This document shows, piece by piece, positions 9,110-17,359 of a stretch of 64,000 nt of DNA. Source of the stretch: Zhenpiania hominis (lineage in GTDB: Bacteria > Bacillota > Clostridia > Peptostreptococcales > Anaerovoracaceae); NCBI RefSeq assembly GCF_014333425.1, contig NZ_JACRYT010000002.1, positions 248,001 through 312,000 of the forward strand. The letters are read 5' to 3'. A model generated the notes under the pieces. The model was not told the DNA's origin and did not search any database. It saw nothing but the letters and a program-made list of their open reading frames with translations. The position numbers and the translations under genes are program-made. Position 1 is the first letter of the stretch, and each line of letters begins with the position of its first letter.

Positions 9110-9292
9110 ATTTGTCCTCCATTTCAATTCAGGGGTTAACGGGTGAATTGAAACGGGGACGGCGGAGATCGGCACCCTATGGAGAACCGCAGGATACGAC
9201 AGAAAACGCCTGACTGGTCATACGCCAGCCAGACGCTTTCTGGTGTGCTTTGCTGTTTGCCTACATGGTATAGTTCATCTTCTTGGGTATAA

Positions 9293-9321
9293 GTCCCCGC
9301 TGCCGGGGACAGACTTTTTTT
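9293..9321 (+). terminator. Hairpin followed by a T tract
   Basis: GTCCCCG and CGGGGAC form a perfect stem around TGCC and are followed by AGAC and seven Ts. It lies in the 437-base gap between the sigma-like gene and the receiver gene. It is oriented to end plus-strand transcripts, although no plus-strand gene lies just upstream. Confidence 0.55.
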
Positions 9322-9351
9322 GGCAGGTAAATTCCTGCCGGATTATGTCGA

Positions 9352-9445
9352 AGCTGTTCTCGCTTCACGGCGACTCCCTCCTAAAGCCGCCGTGATCTTT
9401 AGCTTGTGGTCGTCATTCCTTCGAGGGTACAAAAGAGCGGCGGCC
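9352..9445. repeat. Structured hairpin repeat, left copy
   Basis: This stretch of about 95 bases resembles 15771-15860. The core hairpin is TCACGGCG with partner CGCCGTGA, closing over CTCCCTCCTAAAG. On the minus strand the loop reads TTAGGAGGGAG, an exposed Shine-Dalgarno-like motif. Compared with the right copy one G-C pair has become A-T, so the stem is conserved by covariation. The similarity continues outside the stem (TTAGC, TCATC, AGAGCGGCG). The two copies bracket the resistance-like cassette. Confidence 0.65.
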
Positions 9446-9546
9446 CTGATTTGTTCAAAGCCGCCGCGATAGAATTATGGCATGATGATTGTCTGCTGAA
9501 CGACGGCTTTTTTTCTTTTGCCGTCGTCCGGCAGATGATTAAAATA

Positions 9547-9903
9547 TTATGTTTCGGGTTCGGGATTTGCTAATGCTTTTACTTTCGCAATGAAGTCATA
9601 ATCGGTTTTGCAACAGAACACTGCGCCATAATGCTCAGTCTCTTTTTCGAGCATCGTATCATCACCGGACATGAGCAGGAATGGAATAGTCAAATTCTTT
9701 TGCCGTATTTCTCTAAGTAAGTCTAAACCTGAGCCATCCTTCATATTGAAATCAGCGCAGACTGCTTCAATTTCGGTATTTTCCAACACTTGCAAGGCTT
9801 CTTTTACTCCTGATGCCTCATAAACTTCAAAATGCTGTTTCAAAATAGAAACTAAAAAGCCCAAAAAATCTAAGTTATCATCTACGATAAGCAGTTTTTT
9901 CAT
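9547..9903 (-). CDS. Receiver-only response regulator
   Basis: This stand-alone CheY-like receiver domain of 118 residues has no output domain. The acidic pocket is D8/D9, the phosphoacceptor is D51 in CADFNMKDGSG, the conserved Ser is S79 in LLMSGDD and the Lys is K99 in CCKTD. It is the last gene of the leftward resistance-like operon, 25 bases after the glycosyltransferase gene. It may act as a phosphate sink or a protein-binding switch for the adjacent kinase; this is inference. It is not simply a truncated OmpR regulator, because the reading frame ends cleanly after the last receiver helix. Confidence 0.85.
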   Translation of the reverse strand: MKKLLIVDDNLDFLGFLVSILKQHFEVYEASGVKEALQVLENTEIEAVCADFNMKDGSGLDLLREIRQKNLTIPFLLMSGDDTMLEKETEHYGAVFCCKTDYDFIAKVKALANPEPET

Positions 9904-9928
9904 TCTTTCTTTTGTTCCGCCTTTCCCA

Positions 9929-10639
9929 TTATCCTCTTACTGCAATAATTTTTTTCCCCTCACCCTCGCTTATATATCCGTATTTCACCATCTGCTGAAT
10001 AACATATTGTTGTCGTTGTTCTGCCAAGTCGGGATTTGCTGTCAGCGAGTAAACAGACGGGGCATTAGGAATACCCGCCAGCAGGGTACTTTCATAATCC
10101 GTCATATCAATGGGGTCTTTCCCAAAGTATCCTTGACTGGCATCTCGAACACAGTAATAGCCATCACCGAAATATATGGAATTAAGATACAGCTCTAAAA
10201 TTTCATCTTTTGTATAGCTGCTTTCCAGCCGGAACGCCATAAACATTTCAGCAATCTTTCGGATGAAGCTCTTTTCCTGTGTGAAATACATATTTTTGGC
10301 AAGCTGCTGGGTAATGGTACTTCCGCCTTCCCGCAAGCTCCATGAAGTCAGGTTATTCCATGCAGCCCGGCCTATTGCAATTAAGTCAATCCCTAAATGC
10401 TGTTCAAAGCGATGATCCTCCACTGCAACCACTGCATCCAAATATAGCTCTGGCATTTCAGACAATGTAGTATAGCTGGGATTAGACTGAATTTCGGCAA
10501 CCTTACTTTCAAGGCCCTGGTGATTGAGTGCGTCACGATACATTTTATAGCCGCTTCCAGCTAGTACACAACCAGCAATGACAATTACAACTACTGTCAA
10601 AAGAAAGAGCCGTTTTATCAGTTTTTTCAGCCTTTTCAT
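9929..10639 (-). CDS. Monofunctional peptidoglycan glycosyltransferase (GT51)
   Basis: This membrane-anchored enzyme polymerises lipid II into glycan strands outside the membrane. A basic N-terminus and one hydrophobic helix (about residues 10-30) are followed by the GT51 fold. Its signatures are VAVEDHRFEQHLGID with the catalytic Glu, and GGSTITQQLAKNMYF. Further motifs are KIAEMFMAFRLE and LELYLNSIYFGDG. At 236 residues it has no transpeptidase domain and is the length of MtgA/SgtB proteins. It sits in an ABC-transporter resistance-like operon, which suggests a role in protecting or replacing lipid II-dependent wall synthesis; this is an inference from context. Confidence 0.88.
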   Translation of the reverse strand: MKRLKKLIKRLFLLTVVVIVIAGCVLAGSGYKMYRDALNHQGLESKVAEIQSNPSYTTLSEMPELYLDAVVAVEDHRFEQHLGIDLIAIGRAAWNNLTSWSLREGGSTITQQLAKNMYFTQEKSFIRKIAEMFMAFRLESSYTKDEILELYLNSIYFGDGYYCVRDASQGYFGKDPIDMTDYESTLLAGIPNAPSVYSLTANPDLAEQRQQYVIQQMVKYGYISEGEGKKIIAVRG

Positions 10640-10683
10640 GCCACACTCACCACACTTTCGGTATTTATTGTCGTCCTAAAAGG

Positions 10684-11031
10684 TTACTCATTATACTTTT
10701 CTTGAACAGCAGAAGGCAATTCATCAAACTGTACTTCAGCCCATGTTACAACCCCTCTAATGGGAGCCACTTTCAAGCATAGGTACGCATCATCTGTAAG
10801 AACTTTACTTGTCTCAAAAGTAATATCTTTCGCATTCCCGCTATCATCATAGGCAACCAATGTATATTTATAGTTCATAGCACCATGCGGTGCAATATCC
10901 GTTACCCAGCGATTATCAATCTGTGTATAGTAGTCTGTATTGGTTTGCGTAGTAAGAAAAGCTACGGTCATAAAGATGATTGCCAACACAGCAATAACAA
11001 GCACAATTCCAATCTTTTTCTTAGAAGTCAT
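10684..11031 (-). CDS. YxeA-like small secreted or membrane protein
   Basis: The start MTSKKKIGIVLVIAVL at 11031 follows GAGAGG. The protein has about 115 residues with one N-terminal hydrophobic helix and then an extracytoplasmic beta-rich domain (YYTQIDNRW, NYKYTLVAYDDSGNAKDITFET, YLCLKVAPIRGVVTWAEVQFDELP). This matches the YxeA/DUF1093 family, members of which are often found next to bacitracin- or lantibiotic-type ABC transporters. The biochemical role is unknown. It lies between the permease and glycosyltransferase genes of one operon. Confidence 0.72.
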   Translation of the reverse strand: MTSKKKIGIVLVIAVLAIIFMTVAFLTTQTNTDYYTQIDNRWVTDIAPHGAMNYKYTLVAYDDSGNAKDITFETSKVLTDDAYLCLKVAPIRGVVTWAEVQFDELPSAVQEKYNE

Positions 11032-11051
11032 AAAGTTTACCTCTCTTTCAT

Positions 11052-11822
11052 TTACCAACCCTTTTTATGTGCTGGGCGATTTGTTTTTTTAACCTCTTTC
11101 TTTTCAGGCTTTGGTTTTATAAACATAAACGCAATGCCGATAGCGCACATGGCTAGAACGCTAATGAGACACAGCCCTTTGTTCCACATAACGCCCTCTG
11201 TTCCAGAACGATAATTGATTAGACCGAGCGCAGCAGTAACTGGATAGATGGATTCCAACGCTCCATTTGCGAACATTCCTATGAAGCCATATACAAAGGC
11301 TACAATAACCCCGACAAGGAAACTGCTCCTCTGCCGGCTTGTAAGGACAATAATCGGCAGCATCGTCAAGTAAAGAAAAAAGCCTAACAATGTCATTTGC
11401 ACCAGTCCGGTAAGTGCAGAGACTAAAGAAACTCCCTCATATCCCATAATAAAATTCGCAATGACTGTGAAGGCAAAGCATACGGCTCCTAAAAAAAGAG
11501 ACAGTATTGCGGAAACAATCAATTTGCCTGCCAAAAGTTTTTGGAACGAAATAGGTAATGTTTCAATATTTTTTAATGTATCATCTGTATATTCACGAGA
11601 GATCATATACCCGCTAATCAGCGTAATACACATTGGAAATATCATCGTTACAAAATTTTTGACCACCTGTTCAAAAAGAAATTGGTAATCCCATGTCATT
11701 CCATCATCAGCCATTGTAGTAAACAGAGTCAACAAGACCGTGAGAAGCATGAGGGACACGCCAATCCAGATAATGAAGTATCTTTTCAGTTTTATAAACT
11801 CGGTTTTTATAATTGTCACCAT
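11052..11822 (-). CDS. ABC-2 type permease, lantibiotic/bacitracin-resistance type (second)
   Basis: This integral-membrane permease has about 256 residues. The start MVTIIKTEFIKLKRYF at 11822 follows AAAAGGAGTG, so I rejected the longer frame that runs into the upstream gene. The opening xEFxKLKR motif is typical of LanE/LanG, CprB/C and BcrB-type permeases. About six hydrophobic helices follow, and the protein ends in a basic Lys-rich tail. It pairs with the permease gene just upstream and the ATPase at 12620-13543. Confidence 0.86.
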   Translation of the reverse strand: MVTIIKTEFIKLKRYFIIWIGVSLMLLTVLLTLFTTMADDGMTWDYQFLFEQVVKNFVTMIFPMCITLISGYMISREYTDDTLKNIETLPISFQKLLAGKLIVSAILSLFLGAVCFAFTVIANFIMGYEGVSLVSALTGLVQMTLLGFFLYLTMLPIIVLTSRQRSSFLVGVIVAFVYGFIGMFANGALESIYPVTAALGLINYRSGTEGVMWNKGLCLISVLAMCAIGIAFMFIKPKPEKKEVKKTNRPAHKKGW

Positions 11823-11823
11823 T

Positions 11824-12636
11824 TCACTCACTCCTTTTCTTATAAAGATAGACCGCCAGAAGAAGAGAAACAGCCCCAATTAGCCCCAAAGTTATAATCA
11901 GTTGAGGGGTGGAAGGAATTAGCCCCATTTGAATGAAATTCTGCAAATCTTCTGTGTCGTTTACAGCAATGCGAGAAGCCATTTGCTGCGTTCCCCACAT
12001 CATAATGCTCGGTGTGGGCAAGGTAAGCACAAGCCATTTCGGGAGTGCTGTCATAGAAAATGTAGCAAGCAGATTGAATACACTGTAAAATACGCAAAGC
12101 ATAATAGAAAAGATATAGGATCTGCTGAAGAATACAATCAGCAATACCAATGGCAATGCGCTAAATGCAATTAACAATCCATAAACAGCAGAAAACAGTA
12201 TCTTAAACAGAACATCTGTTACTCCAAAAAAAGCAAAGCCACAAAGTATAGATGCCACGGTTGAAGATATACAAAATACAACGCTAAACAAAAGTAAAAC
12301 AATACACTTTGCAACGACCATCTGTGAACTTGTTATTGGGATTGTCCGCAGGTTCTTAAAGGTATCGTTATCGCGTTCCATAAAAAAGAGGAGGGCCGCA
12401 ACAATTCCTAAAATACAAGGGAGAAGCAACAGCATACCGAACCCTATCACAGATTGCCAAAGAGCATCAAAAGCTGCGGCTTTCGTAGCATATTTATCCT
12501 GGGCTGTGTTTAGATAATAGATAATGGCGGTCAGAGGGATAGGAAACAAAAAAGATGCTGCTAATACCAACTGTACGAACATTTTTCTTTTCAGTTTCCA
12601 AAACTCACACCTAATCAAGTTAAGCAATCCCTTCAC
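11824..12636 (-). CDS. ABC-2 type permease, lantibiotic/bacitracin-resistance type (first)
   Basis: This membrane permease of 270 residues begins with a GTG codon after a G-rich ribosome binding site and overlaps the end of the ATPase gene by 17 bases. The N-terminus LLNLIRCEFWKLKRKMF is the usual cytoplasmic amphipathic motif of this permease class. About six helices follow. It lies in the order ATPase, permease, permease seen in LanFEG and CprABC self-protection systems, where the complex expels or detaches peptide antibiotics at the membrane. Confidence 0.86.
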   Translation of the reverse strand: MKGLLNLIRCEFWKLKRKMFVQLVLAASFLFPIPLTAIIYYLNTAQDKYATKAAAFDALWQSVIGFGMLLLLPCILGIVAALLFFMERDNDTFKNLRTIPITSSQMVVAKCIVLLLFSVVFCISSTVASILCGFAFFGVTDVLFKILFSAVYGLLIAFSALPLVLLIVFFSRSYIFSIMLCVFYSVFNLLATFSMTALPKWLVLTLPTPSIMMWGTQQMASRIAVNDTEDLQNFIQMGLIPSTPQLIITLGLIGAVSLLLAVYLYKKRSE

Positions 12637-13543
12637 CCCCCGTTATCTTTTTGAAGTAGTCCTCCAAAGTGTCCTCACAGAGGTGGGCCTCCTGAATGTC
12701 AATGCCAGCCTCAATAAAAGAACGGTTAATCTTTGCTACCGGCAGAGTCGTATTGTAAAGATATAGATTATTGGCATCTGCAAGCCGAATATCCTTGCTG
12801 GAAAATGTTGTAGTAATAATTTGCGCGGCTTTTTGTGCATCCGATACGCAGAAGTGGATGAATTTGGCGTTTTTAGCCTCCAGCTCTTTCAGGCTTTCTT
12901 CTTCCAGCAGCTTTCCATGGTCAATAATGCCAACATCATCTGCCAATAAAGAAATTTCCGAAAGAATATGACTGGAAATTAAAATGGTTTTACCGCTGGC
13001 ATCGCACAATTCCCGGATAAAATCTCGCACTTCGGCAATGCCGATGGGGTCAAGGCCGTTGATTGGTTCGTCCAAAATCAACAATTCAGGATTGTGCATG
13101 ACAGCTAATGCGATTGCCAAACGCTGCTTCATACCAAGGGAGTATTGTGAAAACAGCTTCTTATCCCGGTAAGGCAGATTGACAAGCTCCAGAGCGTTTT
13201 TAATGTACTTTGGATTTTTCAAACCACGCAGAGTAGCAAAAATTTTCAAGTTTTCTGTTCCCGTTAAATTGGGATAGAAGCCGGGTGACTCAATCAGGCA
13301 GCCAATCCGGGGCAGGATTTTCTTTTCGTTGCCCTGAAAGTGTTTCCCAAAAATTGTTACCTCGCCGGACGTGGGGGCTGTCAGTCCCAGCAGCATACGC
13401 ATTGTCGTGGTCTTACCTGCACCGTTGCGCCCCAACAATCCATAGATACGGCCCTTTTTCACATGAATATTCAGATGGGAAACGCTGATCTGATTGCCGT
13501 ATCTTTTCGTCAGATCATGCGTTTCAATAATGTAATCACTCAT
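12620..13543 (-). CDS. ABC transporter ATPase, BcrA/CprA/LanF type
   Basis: This cytoplasmic ATPase of 307 residues is the first gene of the leftward operon. Walker A is GLLGRNGAGKTTTMRM, the Q-loop region is GCLIESPGFYPNLTG, and the signature is degenerate (YSLGMKQRLAIA). Walker B is LLILDEPINGLDP and the switch is SSHIL. The C-terminal extension of about 90 residues is typical of bacitracin and lantibiotic resistance ATPases. The divergent two-component pair and the repeats at 13590-13633 suggest induction by an antimicrobial peptide. The antibiotic cannot be named from sequence. Confidence 0.9.
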   Translation of the reverse strand: MSDYIIETHDLTKRYGNQISVSHLNIHVKKGRIYGLLGRNGAGKTTTMRMLLGLTAPTSGEVTIFGKHFQGNEKKILPRIGCLIESPGFYPNLTGTENLKIFATLRGLKNPKYIKNALELVNLPYRDKKLFSQYSLGMKQRLAIALAVMHNPELLILDEPINGLDPIGIAEVRDFIRELCDASGKTILISSHILSEISLLADDVGIIDHGKLLEEESLKELEAKNAKFIHFCVSDAQKAAQIITTTFSSKDIRLADANNLYLYNTTLPVAKINRSFIEAGIDIQEAHLCEDTLEDYFKKITGGEGIA

Positions 13544-13589
13544 AATAGCTTGCGCCTCCTTTTTTATTTCATAATCAGCATATCACACC

Positions 13590-13633
13590 AACTTTGAGAT
13601 AACTTTGAGGCAACTTTGAGTTTGCTTTGAGAT
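13590..13633. promoter_or_regulatory. Four tandem 11-bp operator-like repeats
   Basis: AACTTTGAGAT, AACTTTGAGGC, AACTTTGAGTT and TGCTTTGAGAT follow one another without a gap in the divergent promoter region. An 11-bp period places each copy on the same DNA face, as expected of tandem OmpR-family regulator sites. They lie upstream of both the leftward ABC operon and the rightward regulator gene, so the adjacent response regulator is the likely ligand. Confidence 0.7.
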
Positions 13634-13669
13634 TTCAAAGGCAGAATAGGCAATCTATACATCTTGCAG

Positions 13670-13675
13670 TATAAT
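13670..13675 (+). promoter_or_regulatory. Candidate -10 box for the regulator gene
   Basis: A TATAAT hexamer lies 28 bases upstream of the ATG at 13703. No good -35 hexamer is seen at 17 bases, which fits an activator-dependent promoter next to the repeats. Confidence 0.5.
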
Positions 13676-13702
13676 AAGAACAGAACACAAAGGGGGTTCC
13701 TT

Positions 13703-14398
13703 ATGAACGATAGAATGATTCTTGTAGTGGACGATGAATATGAGTTACTGGAAATGGTAAAGTCCATTTTTGAGCGAGCAGGATTTACACAGGTATTGAC
13801 AGCCTCCTCTGGCGAAGCTGCATTAAAAATGTGTAAAGAGCAAATGCCTGATATGATGATCCTTGATGTTATGATGCCGGGCATGGATGGATTTGCTATA
13901 TTAAAAGAACTCCGAAAGACAAGCAAAATCCCTGTATTAATGCTGACAGCCCGTGGCGAAGCAGAGGATAAGTTTATGGGTTTTGAAAATGGTGCAGACG
14001 ATTATCTTTTGAAACCATTTTTGCCGAAAGAATTGCTATTCAGAGTACAGGCTATATTAAAAAGAGTCTACCCGGAAAAAGAGCGCAAGGTGTTTTTGGA
14101 CGCTGCAACCGTTGATTTGGAAAAAGCAATCGTGCAACGTAATGGGGAAATCATTTCATTGACAGCCAAAGAGTTTCAGCTTTTTGAAAAGTTATATGAA
14201 AACGCAGGCCGTATAGTTACTACCGGCTCCTTGTGTCAGGCCATTTGCGGTGACTTCTGGCAAGGATATGAAAGCACATTGGCAACTCATATCCGGCATT
14301 TGCGGGAAAAGATTGAGGAAAATCCCTCAAAGCCAGTTGCGCTTGTGACAATCAAGGGAATAGGCTATCGCCTGAATATAAAGGGGGCGCAAACATGA
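13703..14398 (+). CDS. OmpR-family response regulator
   Basis: The start MNDRMILVVDDEYELL at 13703 follows AAAGGGGG. The receiver domain has D10/D11, phosphoacceptor D55 (MILDVMMPGMDG), T82 and K104 (LLKPF). The C-terminal winged helix (SLTAKEFQLFEKLYENAGRI, then THIRHLREKIEENP and TIKGIGYRL) is of the OmpR/PhoB type. It is the CprR/LanR-like partner of the histidine kinase, whose start overlaps its stop as ATGA. It probably activates the divergent ABC operon through the 11-bp repeats. Confidence 0.92.
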   Translation: MNDRMILVVDDEYELLEMVKSIFERAGFTQVLTASSGEAALKMCKEQMPDMMILDVMMPGMDGFAILKELRKTSKIPVLMLTARGEAEDKFMGFENGADDYLLKPFLPKELLFRVQAILKRVYPEKERKVFLDAATVDLEKAIVQRNGEIISLTAKEFQLFEKLYENAGRIVTTGSLCQAICGDFWQGYESTLATHIRHLREKIEENPSKPVALVTIKGIGYRLNIKGAQT

Positions 14399-15756
14399 AC
14401 GCAACAGAACGATTTTTTCGGCGCTATATTTTTTCTTCGATTGGCATTGTAGTCCTTTTTCTGACTGTTAATGTTTTGTTAGTTGGCTCGTATCTAGCAG
14501 TTGCTTATTTGGAAAATGTTGCAGATTCAAATTTTCCCATTGAAAATCTTTCCAATCATATCACTTTGAAAGATGGACAACTTGTGGGGGATGAACAGGC
14601 AACAGAAATGCTAAATAAGGCAAATGCATGGGCTATGATTTTGGATGGGGATGGTGCGGTCATTTGGGAAGAAAACCTGCCAGAAGAATTGCCATATCAT
14701 TATTCGTCTATGGACATTGCCATGTTTAGCCGCTGGTATCTTAACGATTATCCAGTTAATATTTGGAACCGACAGGATAGCCTTTTGGTGGTTGGCTTTC
14801 CACCGGGAGATATAACAAATTACTACATTTCAATCAAAGCCAAGTATGTTGGGCCGATTGCGTATGGATTTTTAGCGGCTATCTGCATTAACATCCTATT
14901 GATGCTGTATTTATTTATCCGAAATATCCATCGAGTTGAAAAAGCTATGGAACCGATTTTGAATGGCATACGACATCTTTCAGCCGGGAAGCCTGTCCAT
15001 CTGGAGGAAGCCGGAGAATTAGCAGAAATCAATGCTGGCTTAAATAAAGCTGGCGAGTATCTATTAAAAAAGGACAACACGCGCGCGGAATGGATCAGGG
15101 GAATTTCTCATGATATACGCACTCCTCTTTCTATGATTTTGGGCTATGCAAGCGAAATTGAAGAAACGCTCGACCTGCCAGAGAAAACCAGAAAGCAGGC
15201 TGGTATTATTCTTAGTCAAAGCAAAAAGTTGAAAAATTTAGTATCTGATTTGAACTTGACAACAAAGTTAGAATACTCCATGCAGGCAATTCACAAACAG
15301 AATATTGATGCCGTGGAACTGGCAAGACAGGTCGTAAGCGGAATACTGAATGACGGCATACCAGAGCAGTTTGAGATAGAGTTTTATGAAGAGCAGCCGG
15401 GGAAAACCATACAACTTAGTGGGGATAATTTGCTGTTGCAGCGGATGCTGGGAAACTTAATTCGCAACAGTATTGTCCATAATCCGGCAGGATGTAAGAT
15501 TGAATTTTCCGTAGGCATCCATGAGAATAGTTGCGTTTTCGTTGTTTCTGATAATGGACATGGCATGAGTGAGCCTCAACTGAGCGCGCTGAACAGCAAC
15601 GAAGATATTTCCAGCTCGCAAAAAAGTGACGGCGATACAGAGCATGGATTGGGTTTGAAAATCGTGCGTCAGATTGTAAAGGCACATCAAGGGAAAATAC
15701 ATTTTTCGGAAACAAAACCGCATGGGTTAGAGGTCAAAATTGCCTTGCCAACATAA
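14395..15756 (+). CDS. Sensor histidine kinase of the peptide-resistance cassette
   Basis: This membrane kinase has 453 residues. Two transmembrane helices (about residues 14-40 and 157-178) enclose an extracytoplasmic sensor domain of about 115 residues. The H-box is WIRGISHDIRTPLSM, the N-box MLGNLIRNSIVHNP, and the G-boxes are DNGHGMS and HGLGLKIV. The large extracellular loop separates it from BceS-type intramembrane sensors and makes it resemble CprK/LanK kinases. It is translationally coupled to the regulator gene. Confidence 0.91.
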   Translation: MNATERFFRRYIFSSIGIVVLFLTVNVLLVGSYLAVAYLENVADSNFPIENLSNHITLKDGQLVGDEQATEMLNKANAWAMILDGDGAVIWEENLPEELPYHYSSMDIAMFSRWYLNDYPVNIWNRQDSLLVVGFPPGDITNYYISIKAKYVGPIAYGFLAAICINILLMLYLFIRNIHRVEKAMEPILNGIRHLSAGKPVHLEEAGELAEINAGLNKAGEYLLKKDNTRAEWIRGISHDIRTPLSMILGYASEIEETLDLPEKTRKQAGIILSQSKKLKNLVSDLNLTTKLEYSMQAIHKQNIDAVELARQVVSGILNDGIPEQFEIEFYEEQPGKTIQLSGDNLLLQRMLGNLIRNSIVHNPAGCKIEFSVGIHENSCVFVVSDNGHGMSEPQLSALNSNEDISSSQKSDGDTEHGLGLKIVRQIVKAHQGKIHFSETKPHGLEVKIALPT

Positions 15757-15770
15757 TTCCATTGGGCATT

Positions 15771-15860
15771 AGCTATTCTTGCTTCGCGGCGGCTCCCTCC
15801 TAAAGCCGCCGCGAAGTTTAGCATAGGATCATCATATTCATAAGGGCCTGGAGAGCGGCG
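15771..15860. repeat. Structured hairpin repeat, right copy
   Basis: A perfect 13-bp stem, CTTCGCGGCGGCT with AGCCGCCGCGAAG, closes over CCCTCCTAA; on the minus strand the loop reads TTAGGAGGG. It lies between the kinase stop (15756) and the relaxase stop (15881). Together with the copy at 9352-9445 it brackets the resistance-like cassette in the same orientation. Confidence 0.65.
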
Positions 15861-15880
15861 TTACATCCTAGAGTAGTCGC

Positions 15881-17293
15881 TTATCGTTCTTTGGTGTGAT
15901 CTTTCTCTGTCTGCTTTTCTTCCTCATAGCCCATGATGCGGTCCACATTGGCCTTGACGGTCAGAAGCTCCTTCATCTCATCACGGGCCTTTCGGTAGCC
16001 GGAATAGGCTGCCTTTTTTTGTGCCATCAGCTCCGCATATTCCGTCTGCAAACTCTTGACGGTGGGGAGCTTTTTCATTCCCAGCTCATCAAATGATTTC
16101 TTTGCGGTCTGGTGTAAAAGGATGTCCGCCTCATGCTCGGCGCGGAACTTTTTTGAATACCCGGCTTTGCGATAGGCAACATAGACCTCCCGCGTTTTGG
16201 CGTAGTTGATGATGTGGGTACGGAGAACCGCAATCTCTGTCATTCGCTTTTCCGCCGCCTTGATCTGCGCGGACAATTCATTGTATCGGGCGATGGCTGC
16301 CGCTGTCTTTTCAGACAGCACTTTGTAATCAAGCAGTTTATGCTCGGAGAGATAATTCATGGTCTGCGCCATCTGCTTCAGATTGAAGCCGGTGGCCCAT
16401 CGCTGATAACCGGCCCCTTTGCCAGCGCGGAGTTTTTCCTGAATATCGACCATCAGGCTCACAGCCTGTTTCGGCTCCGGGTGGAGTGTGGCCCTGGTGG
16501 GGGTATGTTCCTTTTCTCCGGCCAGAACCGCACGAAGCTCGGCTTCACTGTACCCTTTGCCCAGCTTTTTACTCATGCGGGCAGCATTGTCCCATCCAGG
16601 CGCTTTGAGGCTGTACGATTGCCCACGGCGGGACACCTCGCAGCCCATCCCTTCCAGCAGCTTCAGCAAGGCATCAAAGTCGGCGGGCTTTTGCTCCAGG
16701 GCCTGGTCGATCATCACCCGCAGCGTCTCCCGCTGGGATTGTTTTGCCCGATCACCCAGCCACTTGTTATAGCTCTTTCCATGCGGCTTCGGGTTCTCTA
16801 CGATGGAATATCCGTTCTCTATGCAGATGGTATCATTGAGCCGCCGGACCGCGCGGGTGCTGCCCCAAAAGTTCCGAAACTTCCGCTGGTAGTCCAGAGC
16901 GGTGGCATCGAAAATGATGTGATTATGGATGTGTTTCTTGTCAATATGGGTACAGACAATGAAGGCGTGTTTCCCCTTGGTGAAACGCCGCGCCAGCTCG
17001 CAGCCCAGCCGGTTTGCTTCTTCCGGCGTGATCTCACCAGGGACAAAGGATTGCCGGAGATGATAGGCAATCACATCGTCCTCGCCCCGTACCCGGCCGG
17101 TGGCGGCGATATACTGCCGCTTATTGAAAAGGAACTCCGCATCCGCAATTCGACTGTCACATTGATAGCTGGTAATGAGCCTGCCGTTGTCTGTTTTCTG
17201 CGGATTTTGAACATAGTCGATGATGTCGCTGATGGCCGTCCCCACCGTCCGGCCTTTGCCGGTGTGCAGGGGCATGAGCCGCGTGGTTGCCAT
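15881..17293 (-). CDS. ICE relaxase (MobP-like mobilisation nuclease)
   Basis: This enzyme nicks the transfer origin and pilots the strand into the recipient. The start MATTRLMPLHTGKGRTVG at 17293 follows GGGAGG. The protein has about 470 residues with the PF03432-type N-terminal domain. The three-His motif is HIDKKHIHNHIIFDAT near residue 125, and a Tyr in the opening region (IIDYVQNPQK) is a candidate nucleophile. The C-terminal half is coiled and basic. It is the last gene of the conjugation operon before the cassette. A separate relaxase of the same broad family lies in the nested element. Confidence 0.9.
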   Translation of the reverse strand: MATTRLMPLHTGKGRTVGTAISDIIDYVQNPQKTDNGRLITSYQCDSRIADAEFLFNKRQYIAATGRVRGEDDVIAYHLRQSFVPGEITPEEANRLGCELARRFTKGKHAFIVCTHIDKKHIHNHIIFDATALDYQRKFRNFWGSTRAVRRLNDTICIENGYSIVENPKPHGKSYNKWLGDRAKQSQRETLRVMIDQALEQKPADFDALLKLLEGMGCEVSRRGQSYSLKAPGWDNAARMSKKLGKGYSEAELRAVLAGEKEHTPTRATLHPEPKQAVSLMVDIQEKLRAGKGAGYQRWATGFNLKQMAQTMNYLSEHKLLDYKVLSEKTAAAIARYNELSAQIKAAEKRMTEIAVLRTHIINYAKTREVYVAYRKAGYSKKFRAEHEADILLHQTAKKSFDELGMKKLPTVKSLQTEYAELMAQKKAAYSGYRKARDEMKELLTVKANVDRIMGYEEEKQTEKDHTKER

Positions 17294-17321
17294 GAAAAAA
17301 CCTCCCTTCACAGCAAAACGG

Positions 17322-17345
17322 CCTGCATCTGCAGGCCGCCTTTGT
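17322..17345 (-). terminator. Small hairpin upstream of the relaxase
   Basis: CGGCCTGCA and TGCAGGCCG form a 9-bp stem that on the minus strand is followed by TTTTG. It lies between the zinc-ribbon gene and the relaxase and may attenuate transcription rather than stop it. Confidence 0.45.
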
Positions 17346-17359
17346 TGATGGTATTCTGT

